A stretch of 64,000 nucleotides of DNA from contig CAWJJY010000005.1 of assembly GCA_963843385.1 (NCBI GenBank), positions 806,001 to 870,000 on the forward strand, written 5' to 3'. Each line of letters begins with the position of its first letter. Within the stretch, counting starts at the first letter, position 1. A program made the position numbers and the translations under genes. Under the pieces are notes generated by a model. That model saw nothing but the letters and a program-made list of their open reading frames with translations, was not told the DNA's origin and made no database searches. Shown here piece after piece: positions 8,744 through 16,546 of the stretch. Origin of the DNA: CAVOHU01 sp963843385. GTDB taxonomy: Bacteria > Acidobacteriota > Vicinamibacteria > Vicinamibacterales > JAKQTR01.

Positions 8744-9307
8744 ATGCTGCCTCCCTGGCCGGGCTGGGACGGACTGCATCCGCTCGTGATCCACTTTCCG
8801 ATCGCGCTGGTGCTGGTCGCGCCGCTGTTCCTGCTGCTCGCCATCATCGTGAGGCGCCACGCGACGATCTTTTCTGTGTCGGCGCTCGTGCTGCTCGTGC
8901 TGGGCACGGCCGCCGCGTTCGTGGCGGTCGATACGGGCGAAGCCGCGGCGGAGCTGGCCACGCGAACCGATGCCGTCAACCGGGTCCTCGAGCGCCATTC
9001 GGATCTGGCCGAGACGGCTCGAGATCTGCTCGCGTTGCTGACCGTTCTCTACACCGTGGCCCTGACCCTGCCGCTTTGGTTCAAACGGCTCGCGCATCCC
9101 GGGTATCGGCTGGTGACCAACGGCGCGGTCCTGGTGCTGACGGCAGCCTCTGCTGTACTGGTCGCGAACGTTGCGCACCAGGGAGGGATGCTCGTGCATC
9201 AACTCGGGGTGCACGCCCTGGTCCCGCCTCCGGGCGCCAGCGCCGCGGCGACACCCGCACCCTCGGCTGAGGACGAGCGCGGGCGGGGCGGGCGGGAAGA
9301 TCGGTAA
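8744..9307 (+). CDS. DUF2231 membrane protein
   Basis: This 187-residue protein has four hydrophobic segments and the family signatures HPLVIHFPIALVL near the N terminus and HQGGMLVHQLGVHA near residue 145. DUF2231 proteins are small inner-membrane proteins often next to cytochromes or redox enzymes. The conserved histidines suggest heme or metal binding, but this is not established. It starts 3 bases after the rubrerythrin stop, so both are probably one transcript and the rubrerythrin may draw electrons through it. The C-terminal 30 residues are a low-complexity Ala/Pro/Gly tail. Confidence 0.85.
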   Translation: MLPPWPGWDGLHPLVIHFPIALVLVAPLFLLLAIIVRRHATIFSVSALVLLVLGTAAAFVAVDTGEAAAELATRTDAVNRVLERHSDLAETARDLLALLTVLYTVALTLPLWFKRLAHPGYRLVTNGAVLVLTAASAVLVANVAHQGGMLVHQLGVHALVPPPGASAAATPAPSAEDERGRGGREDR

Positions 9308-9322
9308 GCACGCTGAATGTCC

Positions 9323-9355
9323 TCGGGCGGGCGCAGCGCGTGTGCGTCCGCCCGA
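9323..9355 (+). terminator. Hairpin terminator after DUF2231 gene
   Basis: A 13-bp stem with one G-T pair (9323-9335 with 9343-9355) encloses a 7-base loop, 16 bases after the stop codon. No T-run follows, so it is either a weak intrinsic terminator or a transcript-stabilising stem. Confidence 0.5.
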
Positions 9356-9419
9356 ATCCGACGCGCCGTCGCACGTGCACACCATCCTCGTTCCCCGGAG
9401 CGGGCGGTTGCACGCGTGT

Positions 9420-9914
9420 TCAGTACCTGAGGGCGTATTGGAGTTTGACCAGCAGCTGATTCGAGTCGAAGCGCCAGCGATCGGTGAGGTTGTTCAGGTT
9501 GTGGTTGTAGATGACGAAGAGATCTCCCACAGGACGGAACGTCCACCGCAGGCGCGTGTTGGTCCCGATCGAATGGCTCTCGGTATCGTACTGGATGAAG
9601 CTGCTGATCTGAAGGTCCGGCGAGACGTTGATCCTGACGCGTGTCCCGACCAGCGTCTCCACGAATCGGCCCTCCCGCAGGCGGCCGATGTCCCGGTCGC
9701 CGGTGACATTCACGGTCAGCAGGGCTGACGGATTCCACGACCCGGTCAGGATGATCTGATCGAGCGTGCCGTCGTAGAACGTGCCGAACCACCAGGTCGC
9801 CTGTCCGCTGAGCGAGCGCTTGGCGGCCGATCCAGCCTCCAGGCGATAGCGCATGAAGTTGTACGGCCCCGGCGGAACCGCCTCGTTCATCGACCAGGTC
9901 GACGGGATGACGGA
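9420..9914 (-). pseudogene. Carboxy-terminal remnant of a DUF5916 outer-membrane barrel protein
   Basis: About 160 residues survive, starting around SVIPSTWSMNEAVPPGPYNF and ending in DRWRFDSNQLLVKLQYALRY. They alternate in the manner of beta strands and end in an aromatic residue, as outer-membrane barrels do. This resembles the last fifth of DUF5916 proteins, which are normally 700 or more residues with a CBM9-like N-terminal domain. All of that is missing. Just upstream the sequence changes to an unrelated gene start in another frame (9920-10042). No start codon or ribosome site serves this fragment. Confidence 0.65.
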
Positions 9915-9919
9915 TCGCG

Positions 9920-10042
9920 TTGAACGACGCCCGCGATGAGGCGGGCGAGCCGGACCTTCCCGTGAATGCGCATCGAATACCCGGGAGCCTGCTCGCCGTC
10001 CCTGAGGGTCGTGTCGAACACGGTCAGTCGGTTGCCTGCCAT
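9920..10042 (-). pseudogene. Amino-terminal fragment of a 2-isopropylmalate synthase-like gene
   Basis: From ATG 10042 (with GGAGG a few bases upstream) the minus strand encodes MAGNRLTVFDTTLRDGEQAP followed by GYSMRIHGKVRLARLIAG. This is the signature start of the LeuA/homocitrate synthase family, in which DTTLRDGEQ carries metal- and substrate-binding residues. The homology stops after about 38 residues, near 9928, where the sequence becomes the tail of a different gene. The remainder of the enzyme (over 450 residues) is absent from the window. Expression would give a useless short peptide. Confidence 0.75.
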
Positions 10043-10090
10043 CGGGAGCCTCCTGTCCCGCAGTGTGACACCTGACCCCGGCGCGGCTCA

Positions 10091-10119
10091 GAGTTATAGT
10101 GTTTACGGTTCCATAACTC
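10091..10119. promoter_or_regulatory. Palindromic LysR-type operator in the lysR/leuA-like divergent region
   Basis: A perfect 7-bp inverted repeat, GAGTTAT (10091-10097) and ATAACTC (10113-10119), flanks 15 bases. On the minus strand a TATAAC -10 element (10098-10093) overlaps one arm, 51 bases ahead of the leuA-like ATG, and no good -35 is present. A LysR activator site overlapping a promoter without a -35, between lysR and a divergent gene, is the classic LysR arrangement. Confidence 0.6.
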
Positions 10120-10258
10120 CTGGTAATATCAGCCATCCCGCGTCCGGAGTCCGGTCGTGGCCACCGCGTGGGCCCGGAGCCCGCGGGCGCGCGAGCGTCA
10201 CGTGACCGGAGCGACTGTCATGTTCCCGAGCGGGACGAGGGACGAGGTCGAGACGCCG

Positions 10259-11185
10259 ATGAATCTCTTCGAATTGCAGGTCTTTCTGACGATCGCCGCC
10301 GAGCGCAGCTTCTCACGGGCGGCCGGCAAGCTCCACAGGACCCAGCCGGCGATCAGCCAGGCGCTGAAGCGGCTCGAGGACGACCTGGGTGAGCGGCTGA
10401 TCGATCGGTCGTGGAAGGACGGGCGGTTGACCGCGGCGGGCGACGTGCTGGCGGACTACGCGAAGCGCCTGATGCGACTGGCCGAGGAGGCGGACACGGC
10501 CGTGCGCGAACTGCGCGACCTGCGCCGCGGCCGCATCCTCATCGGGGCGAACGACGGCACGGTCCACAGCCTGCTGGGCCTCATCGCACGGTTCCGGCAG
10601 AGCTCTCCCGGCGTCCACGTGGATGTCCGGCGCGTGCACTCCCGGCACATCGGCGTCGAGGTGGCACAGGGCAGCCTCGACTTCGGGCTGGTGACCTTCC
10701 ATCCGCCCGAGCGCGGGCTCGGGACGATCGTCGTGGACACCGACGATCTCGCGCTGCTCGTCGCGCCCACTCATCCGTTTGCGACCCGCCGCGTGGTGCA
10801 CATCGCCGAGGTCGGGCGCCAGCCGATCGTCGCGCACAACGACCCGTCGCCGGCGCGCGAACGTGTCCTGCGAATCTACGAGAAGCGCCATGAAGAGCTC
10901 AACATCAAGGTGTCGCTGCCGAGCCTCGATGCCATCAAGAGTGCCGTGGCCATGGGGGTGGGCGTGTCGATCCTGCCCCGCCGCTGCGCGACCACCGAGA
11001 TCGCCCGCGGAGATCTCGTCGCGGTACGCGTTCCCGAACTGCGGCTGCGCCGGCAGGTGCGGCTCGTCTACCGGAAGACCGGCGAGCATTCCCACGCCGC
11101 GCGGAGCTTCCTGGCGGTGGCCCTCGAAGCGGCACAGCCTCCAGGGCGCCGCCCGAAGGCCGACCCGGCGCAGGGCACGCCCTAG
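10259..11185 (+). CDS. LysR-family transcriptional regulator
   Basis: This 308-residue protein has the LysR winged helix-turn-helix at residues 1-60 (MNLFELQVFLTIAAERSFSR, then TQPAISQALKRLEDDLG) and a periplasmic-binding-protein-like effector domain from about residue 90 (GRILIGANDGT). ATG 10259 was chosen because LysR homology starts exactly there. In-frame upstream starts at 10220 and 10157 add no homologous sequence. It is intact, but the gene it faces has been reduced to a fragment, so its original target may be lost. The effector is unknown. Confidence 0.9.
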   Translation: MNLFELQVFLTIAAERSFSRAAGKLHRTQPAISQALKRLEDDLGERLIDRSWKDGRLTAAGDVLADYAKRLMRLAEEADTAVRELRDLRRGRILIGANDGTVHSLLGLIARFRQSSPGVHVDVRRVHSRHIGVEVAQGSLDFGLVTFHPPERGLGTIVVDTDDLALLVAPTHPFATRRVVHIAEVGRQPIVAHNDPSPARERVLRIYEKRHEELNIKVSLPSLDAIKSAVAMGVGVSILPRRCATTEIARGDLVAVRVPELRLRRQVRLVYRKTGEHSHAARSFLAVALEAAQPPGRRPKADPAQGTP

Positions 11186-11314
11186 TCTGGGCGAGTCCTT
11201 GCACGAACGTGACGAAGGCGCCCTAGGACGGCCAGGGGCCGAAACGGTCGGGCCATCGCGGCCACCCGTGGTATCCTGAAGATCCTCCTGCCAGAAGCTC
11301 GACCGAGGCCATCA

Positions 11315-11965
11315 GTGGAACCGCGGGTGTTGATTGCCACCGCGGAGGATGAGCTGCGTGCCAGCCTGTCGGCCCTCCTGGTGAATCAGCCGATCGCGGC
11401 GACCACCGGGGGACCGATCGAGGTTCTGAATGCGCTGGTCCGCCGTTTGTCACTCCGTGTGATGCTCCTTTCTGACGCAGGGTCGTGGGATCGTCTCGCC
11501 CTCGATCTGCTGGACGCCGCCCTGGCGAGACGCGCCGGCCTGAAGGTGCTGTTCCTGAGCGCCCGGCCGACCGTTGAACTGGCGACCGACGTCATGCGCC
11601 GCGGCGCGGCGGACTTCATCCCGATTCCGTATTCCGACGAAGTCGTGCTCGCCGAAATCGGCAGCCTGCTCCAGGCGACAGACCTGCACGTCCACGTCGA
11701 CCGATCGCGGCGCCTCACGCCGGGCCAGGGGGGCTTCGAGCGCATCGTCAGCCGGTCGCCGTGCATGCAGCCGCTGTTCGATCGCGCCGCGGCAGTGTCG
11801 CGCAACGACACGCCGATCCTCATCTCGGGCGAGACCGGCACGGGCAAGGAGCTGATTGCCCGCGCCATCCACGCCAGCAGCAGGCGCGCGCCCAGGCCGT
11901 TTGTGCCCGTCAACTGCGCGGCGCTGCCCCGCGATCTGTTCGAGGGCAAGCTTGTTGCTCAGTGA
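11315..11965 (+). pseudogene. Truncated NtrC-type sigma-54 response regulator
   Basis: The frame (GTG start, 216 residues) has a receiver-like domain at 1-120 and then the start of a sigma-54 AAA+ domain with Walker A GETGTGKE and VNCAALPRDLFEG. The protein stops 5 residues later, where complete members continue with the GAFTGA loop, Walker B and a Fis-type DNA-binding domain. It therefore lacks the parts needed to contact sigma-54, hydrolyse ATP and bind DNA. The receiver is also degenerate: the conserved Lys-Pro near the end reads IPIPYS. Unrelated sequence with a hairpin follows, then the cytochrome-porin gene. Confidence 0.85.
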
Positions 11966-11971
11966 TTCCCT

Positions 11972-11988
11972 GTCCCAGTGTGTGGGAC
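11972..11988. repeat. Small palindrome at the truncation point of the sigma-54 regulator
   Basis: GTCCCA (11972-11977) and TGGGAC (11983-11988) form a perfect 6-bp stem with a 5-base loop, 7 bases after the premature stop codon. It could be a REP-like scar or a hairpin in the leader of the next gene. Confidence 0.45.
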
Positions 11989-12009
11989 CAACTGCGATAG
12001 GACGCAACC

Positions 12010-13425
12010 ATGAACTGGCGTTTGGTATCGTCTCACCGGATCTTCTGCTCCAGCGCGCTGGTCGTCGTTGGCGCCACCCTGTTCGGCGCACTTCCCGCGC
12101 AGGCGGTTCCTGCATTCGCCCGGAAGTATCAGACGAGTTGCCAGACGTGCCACGTCATCTTCCCGAAACTCAATGCATTCGGCGAGGCGTTCCGCCTTCG
12201 CGGCTACCGCATGCCGAACGAGACCGAAGACCTGGTGAAGGAAAAGCCGGTCAGCCTGGGCGCGCCCGCCTACAAGAGGCTGTGGCCCAAGGCCGTATGG
12301 CCCGGCGAGCTGCCCGGCACCGTCCCGCTGGCCGTCAACGTCAAGTTCGCCGACGCCAACTCCTCCACGCTCAACGAGGATCTCAGCGTCACCAAGGTCA
12401 GCAACGACCTGCAGTTCCCCCAGGAAGTGAATCTGTTCGGCGCAGGCACGCTCGGGGATCGTCTCTCGTTCTTCACCGAGCTGACCGTCGGGGAGAACCC
12501 TGACGCGTCGGCCGCGATTGAGATCGAACATGCTCGTTTTCAGTTCGATTCCCCGTTCGGGCCCGAGGATCTGCTGCACATCCGCATCGGCAAGTTCGCG
12601 CCGAACATCGCCGACGGGTTCCAGGAAATGTGGATCGCCACCGACGCCGGCATCGACACGATGTTCGCGTACAACCCCGTCGGGCTCGAAGGCGGCACAG
12701 GGCTGGCGGAGGACGTGAGCCCGGCGCCGATCTCGCTGCCGTCGAGCGTCCGGGGCATCGAGGCCTACGGGATCATCGCGCATCGCGCGATGTGGGTCGC
12801 CGGACTGGCCAACGGCATCTCACCGGGCCCGAACGGCCGGTTCGATGGCAACGACGCCAAGGATCTCTACGCGAGATTCGACTACAAGTTCGGCGGCATG
12901 GGCCTCGACGGCGACAACGGCGGCAAGGCGGTGCCGGCGGAGAACTGGCGCGACGACTCGCTGCGCGTGGGAGGGTTCGTCTATCGCGGAGACGGAAACG
13001 CCATCGACTACCCGTTCGTGACCGGGGACGGCACCGACCTCAACGTGCAGGACGTCCATTTCCTGCGAACGGGCATCTACGCGAGCCTCTTCGTCGGCGA
13101 CCTCAACGTCTTCGGGGTCTACCTGCGCGGCACCGACACGCTCCGGTGGTTCGACGCCGAGACCTCGTCGCTCCTGCAGGAAGTGAAGCCCGACTACCAC
13201 GCGTTCTTCGTGCAGGCCGACTACCTGCTCTATCCGTGGCTGCAGGTCAGCGGCCGGTATGAAACCCTGACGCCCGGCGATCCGGGCGTCCAGAGCCTTC
13301 GGCTCGGCACCTTCAACGTCAGCGCACTCCTCAGGGCGAACGTGAAGGTCATGGCCGAGTATCAGCGCGACCTGCGCGAGGGACAGAACAATTCCCTGAA
13401 CGCGATCGTGCGGTTCGCGTTCTAG
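12010..13425 (+). CDS. Cyc2-like fused monoheme cytochrome-porin
   Basis: This 471-residue protein has a signal peptide (about 1-32, cleavage at AQA), one c-heme site SCQTCH (44-48 core) and then a domain rich in alternating beta strands, ending in the porin-like terminal NAIVRFAF. The heme region PAFARKYQTSCQTCHVIFPK with AFGEAFRLRGY downstream resembles Cyc2 and relatives, in which a single heme plugs an outer-membrane barrel. Cyc2 is an Fe(II) oxidase in iron-oxidising bacteria, and length and layout fit. The middle and C-terminal barrel diverges too much to assign iron oxidation with confidence. It heads a seven-gene redox cluster, about 100 bases before the copper protein gene. No other CxxCH is present. 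Confidence 0.75.
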   Translation: MNWRLVSSHRIFCSSALVVVGATLFGALPAQAVPAFARKYQTSCQTCHVIFPKLNAFGEAFRLRGYRMPNETEDLVKEKPVSLGAPAYKRLWPKAVWPGELPGTVPLAVNVKFADANSSTLNEDLSVTKVSNDLQFPQEVNLFGAGTLGDRLSFFTELTVGENPDASAAIEIEHARFQFDSPFGPEDLLHIRIGKFAPNIADGFQEMWIATDAGIDTMFAYNPVGLEGGTGLAEDVSPAPISLPSSVRGIEAYGIIAHRAMWVAGLANGISPGPNGRFDGNDAKDLYARFDYKFGGMGLDGDNGGKAVPAENWRDDSLRVGGFVYRGDGNAIDYPFVTGDGTDLNVQDVHFLRTGIYASLFVGDLNVFGVYLRGTDTLRWFDAETSSLLQEVKPDYHAFFVQADYLLYPWLQVSGRYETLTPGDPGVQSLRLGTFNVSALLRANVKVMAEYQRDLREGQNNSLNAIVRFAF

Positions 13426-13526
13426 GGTCCGGCGCCCGGCGGGTCGAGCCTGTCGCCGGAAATGGAGCACGCGCGGTTTCGGTCTGGCGTGACCGGGCGT
13501 CCACGTGTCAGCCTGGAGGGTCAGTG

Positions 13527-14130
13527 ATGAAGCGAATTGTCGTGTCGGTTGCGGTTGCCGGCCTGATGGCGGCTGTTTCCATCTTCAGCGGCCTGTCGGC
13601 GGCCGGGGCCAGCGTGAGCGGCACCGTAAAGGCGGCCGGCCTCAGCTCGAACGCCGACGCCGTCGTGTACATCCAGGAGGCAACGGGCGGCAAGCCTTCG
13701 GCCAGGGTCATGATGGACCAGGTCAAGTTCCAGTTCCTTCCGCACGTGCTGGCTGTCGTGCTGGGCACGACGGTCCAGTTCCACAACGGCGATCCGACTC
13801 CGCACAACGTCTTCTCACCCGACTACGAGAAGTACAACCTGGGCACCTGGCCGTCGGGCCAGTCGAAGGACTACACCTTTGCCAAGTGCGCGAAATTCCC
13901 GTGCGTGTACACGCAGTTGTGCCGCGTCCACCCGGAGATGGAAGGCTTCGTCGTCGTGCTCCAGAATCCATACTTCGCGGTCAGCGATCGCACGGGCCAC
14001 TACGACATTCCCAACGTTCCGCCCGGACAGGTACACGCTGGCCGTGTGGCACCCGAAACTGAAGGCTCAGCAGAAGTCGATCACGGTGGACGCGAAGGGC
14101 GCGACGGTCGATTTCACGCTCGCCAGGTAA
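13527..14130 (+). CDS. Cupredoxin (plastocyanin-like) electron carrier, frame-interrupted
   Basis: After a signal peptide (about 1-28, cleavage near SAAGA), the protein shows a type 1 copper site: His in NGDPTPHNVFSP, then Cys, His and Met in QLCRVHPEMEGFV. It should be a periplasmic one-electron carrier. The frame breaks at about 14028: the sequence reads to NVPPG in one frame and resumes as RYTLAVWHPKLKAQQKSITV in the next, finishing DFTLAR at 14130. One base too many is present (604 coding bases), so the intended protein is about 200 residues. The copper ligands all lie before the break. A GTG at 13524 precedes the ATG, and GGAGGG lies just upstream. Confidence 0.8.
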
Positions 14131-14155
14131 TTGTCGGCCCCGAGGGAGACGCAGC

Positions 14156-16071
14156 ATGCCGGATCGTGCGTACGCCACCGTTGTCCCGACGTTCCAGTAC
14201 TTCCTGGACCTGGTGCCGTGCCGCAGCGGCTGCCCCGTGCGGACAAACGCCGGGGGGTACGTGCGGGCGATTGGTGAAGGCGAAACGTCTCGTGCCTACG
14301 CGATCGCGCGGGCGCCGAATCCTCTGGCCTCCACCTGCGGAAGGATCTGCGCCCATCCCTGCGAAACGTCGTGCCGCCGTGGCCTGATCGACGAGCCCAT
14401 CTCGATCCGGGCCCTGAAGCGGACGGTGACCGAGCGGTACGGGTCGAGAGCCCGCCGGGGCGGCCGGACTCGCCGCCGGTGATGCGGCCGATGGGCCTGG
14501 CTCCCGTCACCGACGGCCGGGCGCCGCGTGTCGCGGTGGTCGGGTCGGGCCCGGCCGGGATGAGCTGCGCGCACGACCTCGCGCTGCTCGGCTATCGCGT
14601 GATGCTGTTCGAAGCCGCGCCGGTGCTCGGCGGAATGCTCAACCAGGGCGTGCCCGAGTATCGCCTCCCGCGGGACGTGATTCGTGCGGAGATGGAACAG
14701 GTGCTGCAGCTGGGCGTCGAGCATCGCCTGAACTGGCGACTCGGCCGCGACTTCACGGTCGGCGACCTGCTGCGCAACGAGTTCTCGGCGGTGTTCCTGG
14801 CGCTCGGCGCCACCCGCGGCCGCACGCTGGGGATCCCGGGGGCCGAGCTGGACGGCGTCATCAACGGCGTCGATTTCCTCCTCAATGCCAATCTCGGCTA
14901 TCACGTCTCGGTGGGCGAGCGGGTGATCGTCGTCGGCGGCGGCAACGTCGCGATCGACGTGGCCCGCACGGTCCTGCGCTACGCGGCAGCCGAGACCCCG
15001 GCGACGCTGCCTCCTGGCGCCCAGGACCTGCTGCACACCTGGGGCTACGACAACGCGTTCATCGACGCGGCGCGCACCGCGCTGCGGCTCGGCGCGCGGA
15101 AGGTGCAGCTGGTGTCGCTCGAGAGGCGGGCCGAGATGCCGGCGCACCCCGACGAAATCCGTGAGGCGGAAGAAGAGGGGATCGTCCTGCTGCCCGGCAG
15201 AGGCCCGAAGGCGATCATCGGCCGTGACGGCCACCTCACCGCGCTCGAGACGCTCGAGGTCGCGTCGGTCTTCGATCCGGACGGCCGTTTCAACCCGACG
15301 TTCCGGCCGGGCACCGAGCAGCAGATCGAAGCCGACACGATCATCCTGGCCGTCGGCCAGCAGCCCGATACGGCCTGCCTCTCGGCTGACCCGGACATCC
15401 AGATCACGCCGCGCGGGCTCGTCGCCGTGGACAGGCAGTCGCTGGCGACGACGATGCCGGGAGTCTACTGCGGGGGCGACCTCGCGTTTGGCCCGCGCAT
15501 CGTGATCGACGCCGTCGCCGACGGCAAGCGGGCGGCGCTCGCCATCCATCAACAGCTCCAGGGCGCCGCGGTCCCGCGGTCGCGAGCCCGGTTCCGCGAG
15601 ATCGCGCTCGACCGGGCCGGGAGCCACTACGACCGGATTCCGCGGCAACCGATGCCGACCCTCCCCGTCGCCCGCCGCACGGGATTCCGTGAGGTCGAGG
15701 AGGTCTACACCGACGAGCAGGCGCGTGCCGAAGCCTCGCGGTGCCTCTGGTGCAACATCGAAACGGTGTTCGACTCGGAGCGGTGCATCCTCTGCAGCGC
15801 GTGCGTGGAGATCTGCCCGGAGGCCTGCCTGCTGCTCGTGCCGGCGTCGCGCCTCGGCGGCGCGCCGGAACTCGGCCCGTTGAACGACGCCCTGGGCGCC
15901 GGTTCGTCGGCCGGCGCGATCATCAAGGACGAGGAGCGGTGCATCCGGTGCGGCCTGTGCGCGGACCGCTGCCCGACCCGCGCGATCACCATGGAGATGC
16001 TCGAGATCGACGAGTCGCCTCAGACCTCGCTCGGGCTCTTCGCCGAGCGGATGCACGAGGCGCGGCCATGA
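14156..16071 (+). CDS. GltD-like FAD/NAD(P) oxidoreductase with two [4Fe-4S] ferredoxin motifs, frame-interrupted
   Basis: The intended product is about 638 residues. The N terminus has the GltD-type cysteine clusters CRSGCPVR and CGRICAHPCETSC. A FAD-binding GSGPAGMSCAHDLALLG and a second nucleotide fold VVGGGNVAIDVARTVL follow. The C terminus has two four-cysteine ferredoxin motifs, CILCSACVEICPEAC and CIRCGLCADRCPTRA. This is the architecture of flavoproteins that exchange electrons between NAD(P)H and Fe-S clusters. One base is missing near 14441-14443 (a GGG run): TERYG is in one frame and VESPPGRPDSPP in the next. Total length is 3n+2, as expected for one deletion. It overlaps the Rieske gene by 4 bases (ATGA), tying it to the bc-type complex. 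Confidence 0.85.
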
Positions 16072-16532
16072 ACGCGAAGCGATGGATGGACGGCCTCGAT
16101 CGCCGCGGGTTCTTCTGGGCGGGATGGGCGTCGATTGCCGCCACCGGCCTGGGGTTCCTGCTCAGCACGTTCCGTTTCCTCGTGCCCAACGTCCTCTACG
16201 AGCCGCCGTCGCGCTTTACCATCGGACACCCGTCGCAGTTTCCGCCCGAGGTGCCGACCTTCCTGGAAGATCGGCGTCTGTTCGTGTTCAACGGAGCCGA
16301 AGGGTTTTACGCCATCTCGTCGGTCTGCACCCACCTCGGGTGCAACGTCAAGCGGAGCACGACGGGCTTCGACTGCCCGTGCCACGGCAGCCGCTTCGAC
16401 GAGAACGGGCGCGTGATACGCGGACCGGCACCGGAGCCGCTGACCTGGTTCGCGCTCACCCTGTCGGCGCGCGGCGACATCGTCGTGGATCTCGATCGCG
16501 CCGTCTCGCCGGACTTCAGGCTGCGGGTGTAG
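16068..16532 (+). CDS. Rieske [2Fe-2S] protein of a cytochrome bc/b6f-type complex
   Basis: This 154-residue protein has an N-terminal anchor (about 13-36) after the twin-arginine-like DRRGFFWAG. The two Rieske boxes are CTHLGC (87-92) and CPCHGS (103-108), with both Cys-His pairs intact. It takes electrons from quinol at the cytochrome b Qo site and passes them to c-type hemes. Start ATG 16068 overlaps the stop of the preceding flavoprotein. Cytochrome b follows 14 bases after its stop. Confidence 0.95.
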   Translation: MNAKRWMDGLDRRGFFWAGWASIAATGLGFLLSTFRFLVPNVLYEPPSRFTIGHPSQFPPEVPTFLEDRRLFVFNGAEGFYAISSVCTHLGCNVKRSTTGFDCPCHGSRFDENGRVIRGPAPEPLTWFALTLSARGDIVVDLDRAVSPDFRLRV

Positions 16533-16546
16533 GAGCGGAGCGCCAC

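Noticed and set aside
12010..13425. Firm naming as cyc2 (iron oxidase)
   Set aside because: The heme region fits, but the barrel is not similar enough by eye to separate it from other monoheme porin families.
14028..14443. Programmed ribosomal frameshifting in the cupredoxin and flavoprotein genes
   Set aside because: No slippery heptamer with downstream pseudoknot was seen, the shifts are in opposite directions, and similar breaks occur in unrelated genes.
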